Source: Parachlamydiales bacterium | GTDB lineage: Bacteria; Chlamydiota; Chlamydiia; Chlamydiales; JABDDJ01 | DNA length: 64,000 bases | Direction of reading: 5' to 3' | Assembly (NCBI GenBank): GCA_041671045.1 | Contig: JBAZCF010000009.1 | Coordinates: forward strand, 62,001 to 126,000 | Shown: positions 1 to 7,497 of the stretch, piece after piece | Layout of the letters: each line of letters starts with the position of its first letter | Position numbering within the stretch: the first letter of the stretch is position 1 | Notes under the pieces: generated by a model | Told to the model about the DNA's origin: nothing | What the model saw: the letters and a program-made list of their open reading frames with translations, nothing else | Database searches by the model: none | Translations under genes and position numbers: made by a program

Positions 1-261
1 ACGCTCTTGCTGTTCCTGTGATCCAAAAGTGGCTTGCCTTTCTTCTATTTTAGCTTCGACAATTTCTTTTAAATCATTGATTCCTTTACCCAATAGAGGT
101 CTTTCCTCAGGCGAGGCTTCTTTGAGTCCTTTCATCAGGTCTTGGATAGAACCTTTTTTTCCAAGGTACTTGATTTTAAGATTTTCAATTTCTGTTACGT
201 TACTTGTATGGGAAAGGTCTTCTTGGAATTGGGAATACAGATCTGCTATCAGTGTTTGCAC
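1..261 (-). CDS. pheS: Phenylalanyl-tRNA synthetase alpha subunit, N-terminal part (cut by window edge)
   Basis: The 87 codons present read VQTLIADLYSQF...LGKKGSIQDL...EERPLLGKGIN, the N-terminal coiled-coil arm of PheRS alpha with its typical LGKKG motif; the catalytic domain lies outside the window. PheS pairs with PheT to charge tRNA-Phe in the cytosol. I place the start at a GTG (259-261), because the homologous sequence begins there and no ATG precedes it in frame. It lies 68 nt downstream of rplT on the same strand, in the usual infC-rpmI-rplT-pheS order, behind a hairpin that may act as terminator or attenuator. Confidence 0.9.
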   Translation of the reverse strand, partial: MQTLIADLYSQFQEDLSHTSNVTEIENLKIKYLGKKGSIQDLMKGLKEASPEERPLLGKGINDLKEIVEAKIEERQATFGSQEQQER

Positions 262-296
262 AGTAGAATTGCCTTTTGCTTCGGTCTGGGAAAAAG

Positions 297-319
297 GCGG
301 AGGCTACTATAGCCTCCGC
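297..319 (-). terminator. Hairpin with T-run between rplT and pheS
   Basis: A perfect 9-bp stem (GCGGAGGCT / AGCCTCCGC) with a 5-nt loop is followed on the minus strand by CTTTTT. It lies right after the rplT stop and before pheS, so it either ends the infC-rpmI-rplT message or attenuates read-through into pheS. Confidence 0.75.
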
Positions 320-328
320 AGAACGGTT

Positions 329-688
329 TTAAGAAGCTAGCGCTTCTTTAGCGCGTCCAGCAACGAGAGCGAAACCGTTAGGATCGCGGACAGCCATGTC
401 AGCGAGTACTTTACGGTCTAGTTCGCACTGTGCCAACTTCAATCCATGCATGAATTTGCTATAGGATATGCCGTTAATTTTAGCGGCTGCGTTGATACGC
501 TGAATCCATAAGCTGCGGAAGTTGCGCTTATTTTGTTTTCTATGTTCATAGTTGAAGGCCAACGCACGCAATACAGTTGTTATTGTTAGGCGCAGGTGGT
601 TTTTACGATCTCCGCGAAAACCTTTTGCACGCTTGAACAACCTTTTTTTGCGTCTATGCGTGGCGACAGCATTGGTTACTCTAACCAT
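329..688 (-). CDS. rplT: 50S ribosomal protein L20
   Basis: The 119-aa product (MVRVTNAVATHRRKKRLFK...) has the full length and highly basic N-terminal arm of bL20, an early-assembly protein that binds 23S rRNA. The motifs KGFRGDRKNH and the LWIQRINAA segment are characteristic. It is 53 nt downstream of rpmI in an infC-rpmI-rplT operon. In enterobacteria L20 represses this operon by binding the leader; I cannot see such a leader structure with confidence here. Confidence 0.98.
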   Translation of the reverse strand: MVRVTNAVATHRRKKRLFKRAKGFRGDRKNHLRLTITTVLRALAFNYEHRKQNKRNFRSLWIQRINAAAKINGISYSKFMHGLKLAQCELDRKVLADMAVRDPNGFALVAGRAKEALAS

Positions 689-741
689 AGCTTATCTCCA
701 GATGTTGGGGCATCTGTGGATGCCGAATTTCATTATATTTA

Positions 742-939
742 CTATTCAATGCACATCATACGTTTATACGTTTTAGTTTGTGCATCGCTCACTAGTGCCG
801 GACGCGATAGGTGACGTTTGCGTTTTCCGGACTTTTTAGTCAAAATATGCCGTTTGCCAGGGCGCGCGCGCTTGAGCTTGCCGGTTCCGGTGACGCGAAA
901 CCTGGATGCTACGGACTTTCTTGTTTTCATTTTAGGCAC
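742..939 (-). CDS. rpmI: 50S ribosomal protein L35
   Basis: The 65-aa product has the conserved bL35 start MPKMKTRKSVASRF and the RPGKRH core. The start is GTG (937-939), not the ATG three codons later, because MPKMK is the family N-terminus and an AGGAG lies about 7 nt upstream of the GTG. It is 28 nt downstream of infC on the same strand, so the two are surely co-transcribed. Confidence 0.97.
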   Translation of the reverse strand: MPKMKTRKSVASRFRVTGTGKLKRARPGKRHILTKKSGKRKRHLSRPALVSDAQTKTYKRMMCIE

Positions 940-967
940 AACTGCTCTCCTGGTCGTAGCTTTGTTG

Positions 968-1522
968 TCATACTGAGGGTGGCGTTCCCTCTGCGGGTGT
1001 TTGAGGTGCCACTGCCTTCTTTTTCTTCATCGAGGGGGCTAGCACGACGGTGATTACTCTACCCATCCTTTTAGCTGGAGCCTCGATTTCACAATAATCG
1101 GTAAGTTTCTCGCAAAACTTTTTAACGATTTCTTCACCGATCTCTGGGTGCACCATTTCACGTCCTCTAAGAGTACATGTCACTTTGACTTTATTGCCTT
1201 TCTCGAGGAATTCCTTGGCATGACGGTTTTTCGTCTCCAAGTCATTATCATCGATATTAGGTTTTAGTTTGACCTCTTTGACCTTGATCTGGTGCTGTGC
1301 TTTTTTGCTTTCTTTTTCCCGCTTAGTTTGATCGTACCGGTACTTACCGTAGTCGATAATTTTGCAAACTGGAGGTACAACATTGGGTGCGATTTCAACG
1401 AGATCGAGTCCAAGTTCTTCTGCTTGTTTAAGAGCTTCGAAGAAAGGGACGACACCTAATTGTTCTCCTTCTACACCAATGAGTCGTACTTTTGGCGCCC
1501 GGATTTCTCTATTAACTTTCAA
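968..1522 (-). CDS. infC: Translation initiation factor IF-3
   Basis: The 184-aa product starts KVNREIRAPKVRLIGVEGEQLGVV, the conserved IF-3 N-domain, followed by the lysine-rich linker and C-domain (KIIDYGKYRYDQTKREKE, then LRGREMVHPEIG). IF-3 binds 30S subunits, prevents premature 50S joining and proofreads start codons. The start codon is TTG (1520-1522): an in-frame stop lies three codons upstream, the conserved sequence begins right after it, and an AGGAG sits 11 nt upstream. A non-AUG start in infC fits the known IF-3 autoregulation by start-codon discrimination. The C-terminal tail (QTPAEGTPPSV) is poorly conserved. Confidence 0.97.
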   Translation of the reverse strand: MKVNREIRAPKVRLIGVEGEQLGVVPFFEALKQAEELGLDLVEIAPNVVPPVCKIIDYGKYRYDQTKREKESKKAQHQIKVKEVKLKPNIDDNDLETKNRHAKEFLEKGNKVKVTCTLRGREMVHPEIGEEIVKKFCEKLTDYCEIEAPAKRMGRVITVVLAPSMKKKKAVAPQTPAEGTPPSV

Positions 1523-1579
1523 GCCTTTTTACAACTCCTCTATTGGGGGCATTTGGTGCCCACTTTGACGATTTGGCTT

Positions 1580-2932
1580 TCATTGGTTTTTTAATTGCTC
1601 GGAGAACAGTTCAAAGATCATATCTTTGTGTTGCTCAAGCAAGACCGCAATTAATCTTTCAAGCGACTCGAGGGCATCGACCTGTAATATTGCCACTTTA
1701 GGTTTACCGTTTTGGAGACGTTTTTGTAATGCGTCATCCAAGACTGGGTAGCCTGCACAAGCGGTTATACGGGCAAAGTTCCATGGGCAGCCGTAGCTAT
1801 CATTAACAACAAATTCAGCTTGCGGCCCGGCCTGCTCGTCTTCACTGGGGAGGAGTTCGCATGAATAACCGCATTTGTCGATAGCTTGCTGCATGCATTG
1901 CTGCATTTTTTTCCAGTCAGCTTTATCTTGGTGTTTCCTAGGCTTTGACAACCGCAAGGCCCAATAACCCTCAATTGCAAACATCTTATAGGTTTTTTCA
2001 ATGATTTGCAAGGATGAAATCAGTTCCTCTCCGAGCTTTTCTTCAGAACAAAAAATATGCCCAGTTAATCGGGTAGAGCTAGGGCAGTCGTAGAGTTGGA
2101 GTGGGGAGGAAAAAGGGGCTGGAGACGAATGAATTTCTATAGACTGAAAAAAAGTTAGAGGAAGGGATGATTTTTTTTCTAAGTAATGCAAAAGACAAAG
2201 GGCGTTTTGCTGAAGAACTTCTTCCACTTCCTCTTGGGCATTGAGAGATGTGCCTTGGACAACATCCGCATTAAATTGACTCAATATCCTAGAGAGGAGG
2301 CGCTGACGTAGAGAGACTCCTTTCGGCAGCCAAATCCAGCGTTGATCTTCGTTTTGCGGAGGAATGAAAAGTTGAAGAGCAGTACCTTTCTCTACAGAAT
2401 TATCTCTTTTAATCTGCTGCAGTTTTTTGCGTTGATGTGACAAATCGGATTTATCGCTGACGGCATATGCGGTAAAACGCACTGGAAGTATATTGGAGCT
2501 GGGGATCGCTTCACAGGGAAGAAGTTGCACTTCCCAAAGACGGCAATCTTGCAATTCTTCTAGATCAAGGATAATAGGCCCATTCGCGAGGAAAGGCTTG
2601 CCATTAAGCTCAGCTATATAAGTTAGCTGTTGCGGATCTTCTTCTTCACGCAGCAGGGGCCATTCCCCTTTATAATGCTTTAAGTAAGCAAGAGCGTTCC
2701 CTAGCAGCATCTCACGCATGGAGATGGACTCTAACTGCTCCATAACGGAACGGAGAGTTTGTCCCACCACTTCAAGAGAGATTTTCTCATGCACAGGCTG
2801 AGGAAGATAAAAATCACAGAAAAGGATATCGCCTCTTGTACCCGCATGCGCCCACTGTGAAGTAGGAAACGCATTTTTGATTGCGCTAACAAGGACAATA
2901 ATTCCGGTATTAAGTAAAGATATAGTAGACAT
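1580..2932 (-). CDS. Degenerate threonyl-tRNA synthetase-like protein (no anticodon domain)
   Basis: This 450-aa protein can be aligned by eye to ThrRS. Residues about 1-155 resemble the SAD/editing domain (SAIKNAFPTSQWAHAGTRGDILFCDFY), but its HxxxH and Cys/His metal-binding motifs are gone. Residues 165-220 match the start of the catalytic domain (HQRKKLQQI...WIWLPKGVSLRQRL). Residues 290-390 match the post-motif-2 region (TGHIFCSEEKLGEEL, then QAEFVVNDSYGCPWNFARI). Residues 420-442 match motif 3 (LESLERLIAVLLEQHKDMIF). The TGS domain, the motif-2 arginine loop, two of the three zinc ligands and the anticodon-binding domain are missing, so charging activity is unlikely. It lies 57 nt before infC, the place of thrS in many bacteria. 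The start is the ATG 5 nt after tRNA-Val; a longer reading would overlap the tRNA. The function is unknown. Confidence 0.8.
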   Translation of the reverse strand: MSTISLLNTGIIVLVSAIKNAFPTSQWAHAGTRGDILFCDFYLPQPVHEKISLEVVGQTLRSVMEQLESISMREMLLGNALAYLKHYKGEWPLLREEEDPQQLTYIAELNGKPFLANGPIILDLEELQDCRLWEVQLLPCEAIPSSNILPVRFTAYAVSDKSDLSHQRKKLQQIKRDNSVEKGTALQLFIPPQNEDQRWIWLPKGVSLRQRLLSRILSQFNADVVQGTSLNAQEEVEEVLQQNALCLLHYLEKKSSLPLTFFQSIEIHSSPAPFSSPLQLYDCPSSTRLTGHIFCSEEKLGEELISSLQIIEKTYKMFAIEGYWALRLSKPRKHQDKADWKKMQQCMQQAIDKCGYSCELLPSEDEQAGPQAEFVVNDSYGCPWNFARITACAGYPVLDDALQKRLQNGKPKVAILQVDALESLERLIAVLLEQHKDMIFELFSEQLKNQ

Positions 2933-2937
2933 AAAAT

Positions 2938-3011
2938 TGGGGTATAGCTGACTCGAACAGCTGACCTCCACGATGTCAACGTGGCGCTCTAACCAACTGA
3001 GCTAATACCCC
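2938..3011 (-). tRNA. tRNA-Val (GAC)
   Basis: The minus strand folds as a 74-nt cloverleaf. The acceptor is GGGGTAT/ATACCCC with discriminator A. The D-arm is TAGCTCAGTTGGTTAGAGC. The anticodon stem CCACG/CGTGG encloses loop TTGACAT, giving anticodon GAC. The T-arm is AGCTG-TTCGAGT-CAGCT. CCA is not encoded. The next ORF starts only 5 nt after its 3' end. Confidence 0.96.
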
Positions 3012-3064
3012 GTAAAAACATTGAAAAGATACCGTTTTGGGATGTTATCCCGCAAGAGAAAAAA

Positions 3065-4012
3065 ATGCTATTTTATTTTCTTTTACTTTGCTGCCCCCTG
3101 GCTGCATGGACAGCCCCCTGGATAGGCAACCAGTCTCCCGAATCTATTTATTTGGTTTGCGTGGCAGGAATATTTTTTTGCGCCGGACTGCAGATTGACA
3201 GGACAGCATTTTCAGATACACAGCGGCATTTAAGGGCTGCATTAGCAATTCAGACAGGCAGCTTTATTTTGATGCCCTTGCTCGCTCTCCTTCTCTTATG
3301 GATTCTTTTTCCGCGCATAGGAATTCCATCCAGCTACACAATAGGAATTTTATTTACAGCCATGCTCCCTGTAACGACGACATCCTGCGGAGCCTTTTGC
3401 CAACTGGCAAAGGTGCCTCCTTTAGATGCAGTCATGAATGCCATTGTGGGTAACATGCTGGGGCTGGCAGTACTCCCCTTTTTAGTGCCGTTGCTCCTAA
3501 TGAACACAGACAGCGACCCTTATGGAGCGATGCGGGGGGCGATGACACAGGTGGGATTGTTTGTATTTGTCCCTCTGGTCTTAGGTTATTTTTTGGGTCT
3601 AAGGTCATTCTTTAAAGGATGGAATATAAGAACAGTAAGCCAAGCACTGCTCTTATGGATAATCTACAGGTGCTACTGCAAAAGCTTTAGCATCCTATAT
3701 GGAAGTGATGAGAGCGGGCTTTATCCCTTATTTTTTGGGATGTTGATATTTCACGGTTTGGGAAATCTCATCTCATTGGCAATAGGGTACTTTTTCCACT
3801 TTGATGGAGACACACGCATGGTGTTCCTATTTACCATTCCCCAAAAAACCATCGTCCTAGGTCTACCTCTAGCTGCAGCTTTGGCCAATAGCGGGCAGAA
3901 TCAGGCTCTCTGGCTAGCCCTAGTGATGCCATTACTAATGTATAATAATATTCAATATTTGGTAGGCGGAACAATTGCTTGGATAAACGGAAGGAAAGCA
4001 ATTTATGAATAG
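3065..4012 (+). CDS. Bile acid:sodium symporter-like (SBF/SLC10 fold) membrane transporter
   Basis: The 315-aa protein is almost entirely hydrophobic, with about nine or ten membrane segments. It resembles the SBF-like family (bacterial YfeH, SLC10A7/RCH1 type) in the segments VAGIFFCAGLQIDRTAF, GILFTAMLPVTTTSCGAF and AIVGNMLGLAVLPFLVPLLL. The family moves organic anions or affects calcium homeostasis; the substrate here cannot be told. It stands alone between the divergent tRNA-Val and a hydrophobic protein downstream. The start ATG follows a purine-rich stretch (AAGAGAAAAAA). Confidence 0.8.
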   Translation: MLFYFLLLCCPLAAWTAPWIGNQSPESIYLVCVAGIFFCAGLQIDRTAFSDTQRHLRAALAIQTGSFILMPLLALLLLWILFPRIGIPSSYTIGILFTAMLPVTTTSCGAFCQLAKVPPLDAVMNAIVGNMLGLAVLPFLVPLLLMNTDSDPYGAMRGAMTQVGLFVFVPLVLGYFLGLRSFFKGWNIRTVSQALLLWIIYRCYCKSFSILYGSDESGLYPLFFGMLIFHGLGNLISLAIGYFFHFDGDTRMVFLFTIPQKTIVLGLPLAAALANSGQNQALWLALVMPLLMYNNIQYLVGGTIAWINGRKAIYE

Positions 4013-4092
4013 CCACGCTTAAATCAATATATTTACTTTTATAATAGATTACAGTATAATTTAAAAATTAATTAAAATATTGGTATCAATAA

Positions 4093-5025
4093 ATGACAAC
4101 TGAAGTAACTCTATTATCTAGAGCTAATACATTAAGAAAAGAGTATCACAAACAAATTTATTCAAAAGAATCTTATTTAGAGTGTACATCCGCTTTTTTT
4201 GCCCATAAATGTCTTACAGTGATCACTTTGCCTGCTAACGCCTTAAAATTTGTGGGCGGATTTGGAATTGCCTCAGCTACAGCCCTAACCTTAGGTGTTT
4301 TAAAAGTGGGGATCTTTGCGATCACAGCTAGATACGTAAAACCGGAATTTCCTACATTTGTATTACCAGGCCTTGTAATAGGTGTAGAAGGATTAGTTAA
4401 TGCAGTGATCACAGGAAAAGAATTGTTATATGATGCTGTGCAGCCCTTATATCAAGGGTATCAACTCTCACGCTGGATTGCAGGCAAACTTTCATTGGGG
4501 AGATTCTTAAACCCCATATTCGAATCGATTGGAAATTTTTTCGCAGCAGTCGCAAATAATATTTCTATCGGCATTAAAACTGCATTTCAAGATGAACCGC
4601 ATCCCCTCGAAGAAGTTCCGTCTCCTTTTGGCTTAAATGCATATACTCATACATTCAACATTAATTTAGACACACGCACATTTAGCAGTATAGCTGCCCA
4701 TACCCTGCTAACAATCCCTAATAGTATTTGCAATGTGACTTTGATAGCTACAGGAGCCGTAGGAACGGTCGGATTAGGCGCACTTATGGTCATTAAAATA
4801 GCGGTCATCAGTTTTACGCCTATTAAAATAACTTTTCCGACAGCAGCTCCCTTAGCCTATTCCTTACTGGATCGAGCAAGTCACGCTTTTGTTTCAGATG
4901 CTGCGACGGTAGTTTTTGATGTATTCATTACAACCTATAAGATCAGCGAAATGCTTCTGATTAATAAGGCCTTGGGTAAGATTGGCAAAATCCTTGCCTT
5001 TATTCCGGAAGCCCTTTCAATCTAA
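4093..5025 (+). CDS. Hydrophobic protein with an internal duplication, function unknown
   Basis: I do not recognise this 310-aa protein. Its two halves look homologous. Residues about 30-125 (LTVITLPANALKFVGG...LGVLKVGIFAIT...FPTFVLPG...LLYDAV) align with residues about 200-285 (LLTIPNSICNVTLIATG...LMVIKIAVISFT...ITFPTAAP...TVVFDV). Each half carries two hydrophobic stretches. A very AT-rich 80-bp leader precedes it, and its end overlaps the convergent uvrC by 4 nt. It could be a lineage-specific membrane or inclusion-membrane protein, but that is only a guess from hydropathy. Confidence 0.7.
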   Translation: MTTEVTLLSRANTLRKEYHKQIYSKESYLECTSAFFAHKCLTVITLPANALKFVGGFGIASATALTLGVLKVGIFAITARYVKPEFPTFVLPGLVIGVEGLVNAVITGKELLYDAVQPLYQGYQLSRWIAGKLSLGRFLNPIFESIGNFFAAVANNISIGIKTAFQDEPHPLEEVPSPFGLNAYTHTFNINLDTRTFSSIAAHTLLTIPNSICNVTLIATGAVGTVGLGALMVIKIAVISFTPIKITFPTAAPLAYSLLDRASHAFVSDAATVVFDVFITTYKISEMLLINKALGKIGKILAFIPEALSI

Positions 5026-6857
5026 TCGTTGGTGCGAAAGAAGTCATAAACTTGTTTTGCAATAACGTCTGAAATCCCTGAAACTGCTGCCAAATCTTGC
5101 AGTGCGGCAGCTTTAATCGCTTTAACACTGCCAAAGTGCAACAAGAGAGCTTTTTTCTTCACCGGGCCTATTCCCTCGATATCGTCCAGGGTGCTTTTTA
5201 CTAATTTTTTGGAGCGTTGTTTTTTCTGAAAGTTGATAGCAAAACGGTGAGCCTCATCCCGGATCTCTTGTAGAAGAAATAGCAAGGGCGAGTTTTTTTT
5301 CAGCAAAACCGGATCTTTAATATTAGGTAAAAAGATCTGCTCTTGCGTGCCGCCCTTATCATGGCGGGAATCGTCTTTAGCTATGCCGATAACTTCCACT
5401 GAAATAATATTCAATTCTTCAAATACCCGCAGCGCTACATTCAGATGGCCTTTACCGCCGTCGATAATAACCAGATCGGGTAGATCGTCCTCCTCTTTTG
5501 CCTTTTTATACCGTCTTAACAAAACTTCCTTCATCGCCCCATAGTCATCTGCTCCGACAACGTCTTTGCTTTTATAGGTTCTGTAACGGGAGGAGTCCTT
5601 GAATCCGTTCGTATAAGCAACTAATACAGACACTAATTGACTTCCACTAAGGTGTGAGTTGTCAAAACATTCGATTCTCTTGGGATAATGCTGCAATCTC
5701 AGTGTCTCCTTTAATGAGAGGAGGATTTTTTCTTTTAGGGCTGCAGCGTCTTTTTCTTGCTTGAAGGCATTGTGTGCATTGATCTTAGCTAGCTCTGCCA
5801 ACGATTTCTTTGCCCCGCGCTGGGGCTGATAGACATCCACTTTATATCCATGCAGGTTTGTCAGGATATCTGCTATGATCGCCGCTTCTCCCAACGGTTC
5901 TGCTAATAAGATTTCCTTCGCTGGGGCAATTTCTGCATCGTAGTGCTGCAATAAAAAGGACTCGATGATTTCAGAATCTTCCTGCACCGTATTCGAAAAA
6001 GGATACATTTTACTGCCGATAAGCTTCCCCCCTCTCACAAACATCTGACAGAGCACAACTTCATCCGCTTCCCGATAGATTCCAATGAGATCAGCGTCAC
6101 CGCCTTGGGGCATATCTACGTGCTGCTGCTGAATAGTGGCTTCGATTTGCAGTAATGTGCGTTGGTAAGCGGCCGCCGCCTCAAAATCCAGGGCTTCAGC
6201 GCTTTTAATCATCGCTTTCTCAAGTTCTCGGGCAATTTCCTTATTATGTCCTTTTAAAAAGCTGATCGTTTTGTCCACAAAAGTTCGGTATTCTTCCACA
6301 CTACATCTACCGACACAGGGAGCAATGCACCGTTTCAGACCATAAAGAATACATGGGCGATTACGGCGGGCAAACTCTGCATCGGAACATTGTCTTAGAG
6401 GAAATAACCTCTGCAATAAGTCCACGGTATTTCTAGCTGCGTAGGCACTTGTATAGGGGCCAAAATACAATGCGTCATCCAGGGGTTTACCTTTAATGCG
6501 CACCACTTGTAAATCCGGCCAGGCATGACGATAGTTGATACGGATTGCGATATATGTTTTATCGTCTTTAAGCAGAGCATTGAACTTAGGCTTATGCTGC
6601 TTGATCAGAGTATTTTCTAATAACAATGCTTCTTTTTCGGATCGTACAACGATAGTCTCAATCTTGAAAACTTGACCCACTAAGAAGGGCACCATTGTTC
6701 TGCCGTCTCGCCCCGGAACAAAATATTGCTTTACTCTCTGCTTGAGATCTTTAGCCTTCCCGACATAAATCACCGCTTCTCCGCGGTTTTTCATGATATA
6801 AACACCGGGAAGATGAGGAAACTTATCGAGAAGAGCGGTATCAAATTGAAAGTGCAT
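5022..6857 (-). CDS. uvrC: Excinuclease ABC subunit C
   Basis: The 611-aa protein has the full UvrC architecture. An N-terminal GIY-YIG nuclease domain (LPGVYIMKNRGEAVIYVGKAKDLKQRV, residues about 16-42) comes first. A UVR motif follows near residues 205-240 (LDFEAAAAYQRTLLQIEATI). Next is the RNase H-like nuclease core (IECFDNSHLSGSQLVSVLV and PDLVIIDGGKGHLNVA). Tandem helix-hairpin-helix motifs close it (DIEGIGPVKKKALLLHFGS). UvrC makes both incisions around bulky lesions in UvrAB-dependent nucleotide excision repair. It is monocistronic here. Confidence 0.97.
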   Translation of the reverse strand: MHFQFDTALLDKFPHLPGVYIMKNRGEAVIYVGKAKDLKQRVKQYFVPGRDGRTMVPFLVGQVFKIETIVVRSEKEALLLENTLIKQHKPKFNALLKDDKTYIAIRINYRHAWPDLQVVRIKGKPLDDALYFGPYTSAYAARNTVDLLQRLFPLRQCSDAEFARRNRPCILYGLKRCIAPCVGRCSVEEYRTFVDKTISFLKGHNKEIARELEKAMIKSAEALDFEAAAAYQRTLLQIEATIQQQHVDMPQGGDADLIGIYREADEVVLCQMFVRGGKLIGSKMYPFSNTVQEDSEIIESFLLQHYDAEIAPAKEILLAEPLGEAAIIADILTNLHGYKVDVYQPQRGAKKSLAELAKINAHNAFKQEKDAAALKEKILLSLKETLRLQHYPKRIECFDNSHLSGSQLVSVLVAYTNGFKDSSRYRTYKSKDVVGADDYGAMKEVLLRRYKKAKEEDDLPDLVIIDGGKGHLNVALRVFEELNIISVEVIGIAKDDSRHDKGGTQEQIFLPNIKDPVLLKKNSPLLFLLQEIRDEAHRFAINFQKKQRSKKLVKSTLDDIEGIGPVKKKALLLHFGSVKAIKAAALQDLAAVSGISDVIAKQVYDFFRTND

Positions 6858-6912
6858 GTCTTTTTTCCATAAAAAAAACTAAGATGAAGAAAATACAACC
6901 CCTGATGTGGAT

Positions 6913-7497
6913 ATGTTATACCTGCGCATCTTCTTTTTATTTTTCATCATTTGCTCATATGGTATCGCAGCGCAAAATCCTACGCAACCTCGGCAGGTAG
7001 GCGCAGGGAAAAATGCTGTTGAACTGGAACAATCCGATCCCTACTCCCTCCGCATTACTGCAGTTTACGATGAAGGTGGTAGCATCTTCGTCCACCTTAA
7101 CAATGGGACTGTTTGGAAGCATGTCAGGGCAAATCCATTTCATCTAGGATGGCTTGTGGGAGATGAAGTATTAATCCAAAGCAATCCGCAAGGGTTTGTA
7201 TTAGATAATACAACCTACAAAGGGACTGCTACGGTAGCTTTTGAACGACTGGCGCGCGAGATGCTATCCAATATTACTGCTACAGAAAATGCGGGGGCAA
7301 AAATAACATTGGACGACGGCTCCCAGTGGACTATTTCTTGGAAGGATCGCATGGGTGGGCAAACGTGGGGGTGGAAAGCCGGCGACAGAATCGTCGTCTC
7401 TCCTTTGCAAAACCCTTCCCCCACTGCTACACACCTTCTGATAGATATAGACCAAAAAGCATCGTCAGCTCAAGCGTTGCTTATTCGACGGCGTTGA
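6913..7497 (+). CDS. Small secreted protein with two repeated beta-rich halves
   Basis: This 194-aa protein begins with a signal peptide (LYLRIFFLFFIICSYGIAAQ) and is probably exported to the periplasm. The mature part holds two similar units: one reads GSIFVHLNNGTVWKHV...WLVGDEVLI, the other AKITLDDGSQWTISW...WKAGDRIVV. Each is a short strand-DGS/NGT-W-strand-GD pattern like a small beta-barrel repeat. I do not recognise the family. A GTG two codons upstream (6907) is an alternative start; no clear Shine-Dalgarno decides. The last 17 nt overlap the convergent rlmN. Confidence 0.7.
   Translation: MLYLRIFFLFFIICSYGIAAQNPTQPRQVGAGKNAVELEQSDPYSLRITAVYDEGGSIFVHLNNGTVWKHVRANPFHLGWLVGDEVLIQSNPQGFVLDNTTYKGTATVAFERLAREMLSNITATENAGAKITLDDGSQWTISWKDRMGGQTWGWKAGDRIVVSPLQNPSPTATHLLIDIDQKASSAQALLIRRR

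Noticed and set aside
29..340. Plus-strand open frame of 103 codons
   Set aside because: It is antisense to the pheS start and the rplT terminator; the minus-strand reading gives recognisable PheS.
2932..2971. Longer start of the ThrRS-like ORF at 2971
   Set aside because: It would lie inside the tRNA-Val gene; the peptide MEVSCSSQLYPNF is the translated tRNA, and homology begins at the later ATG.
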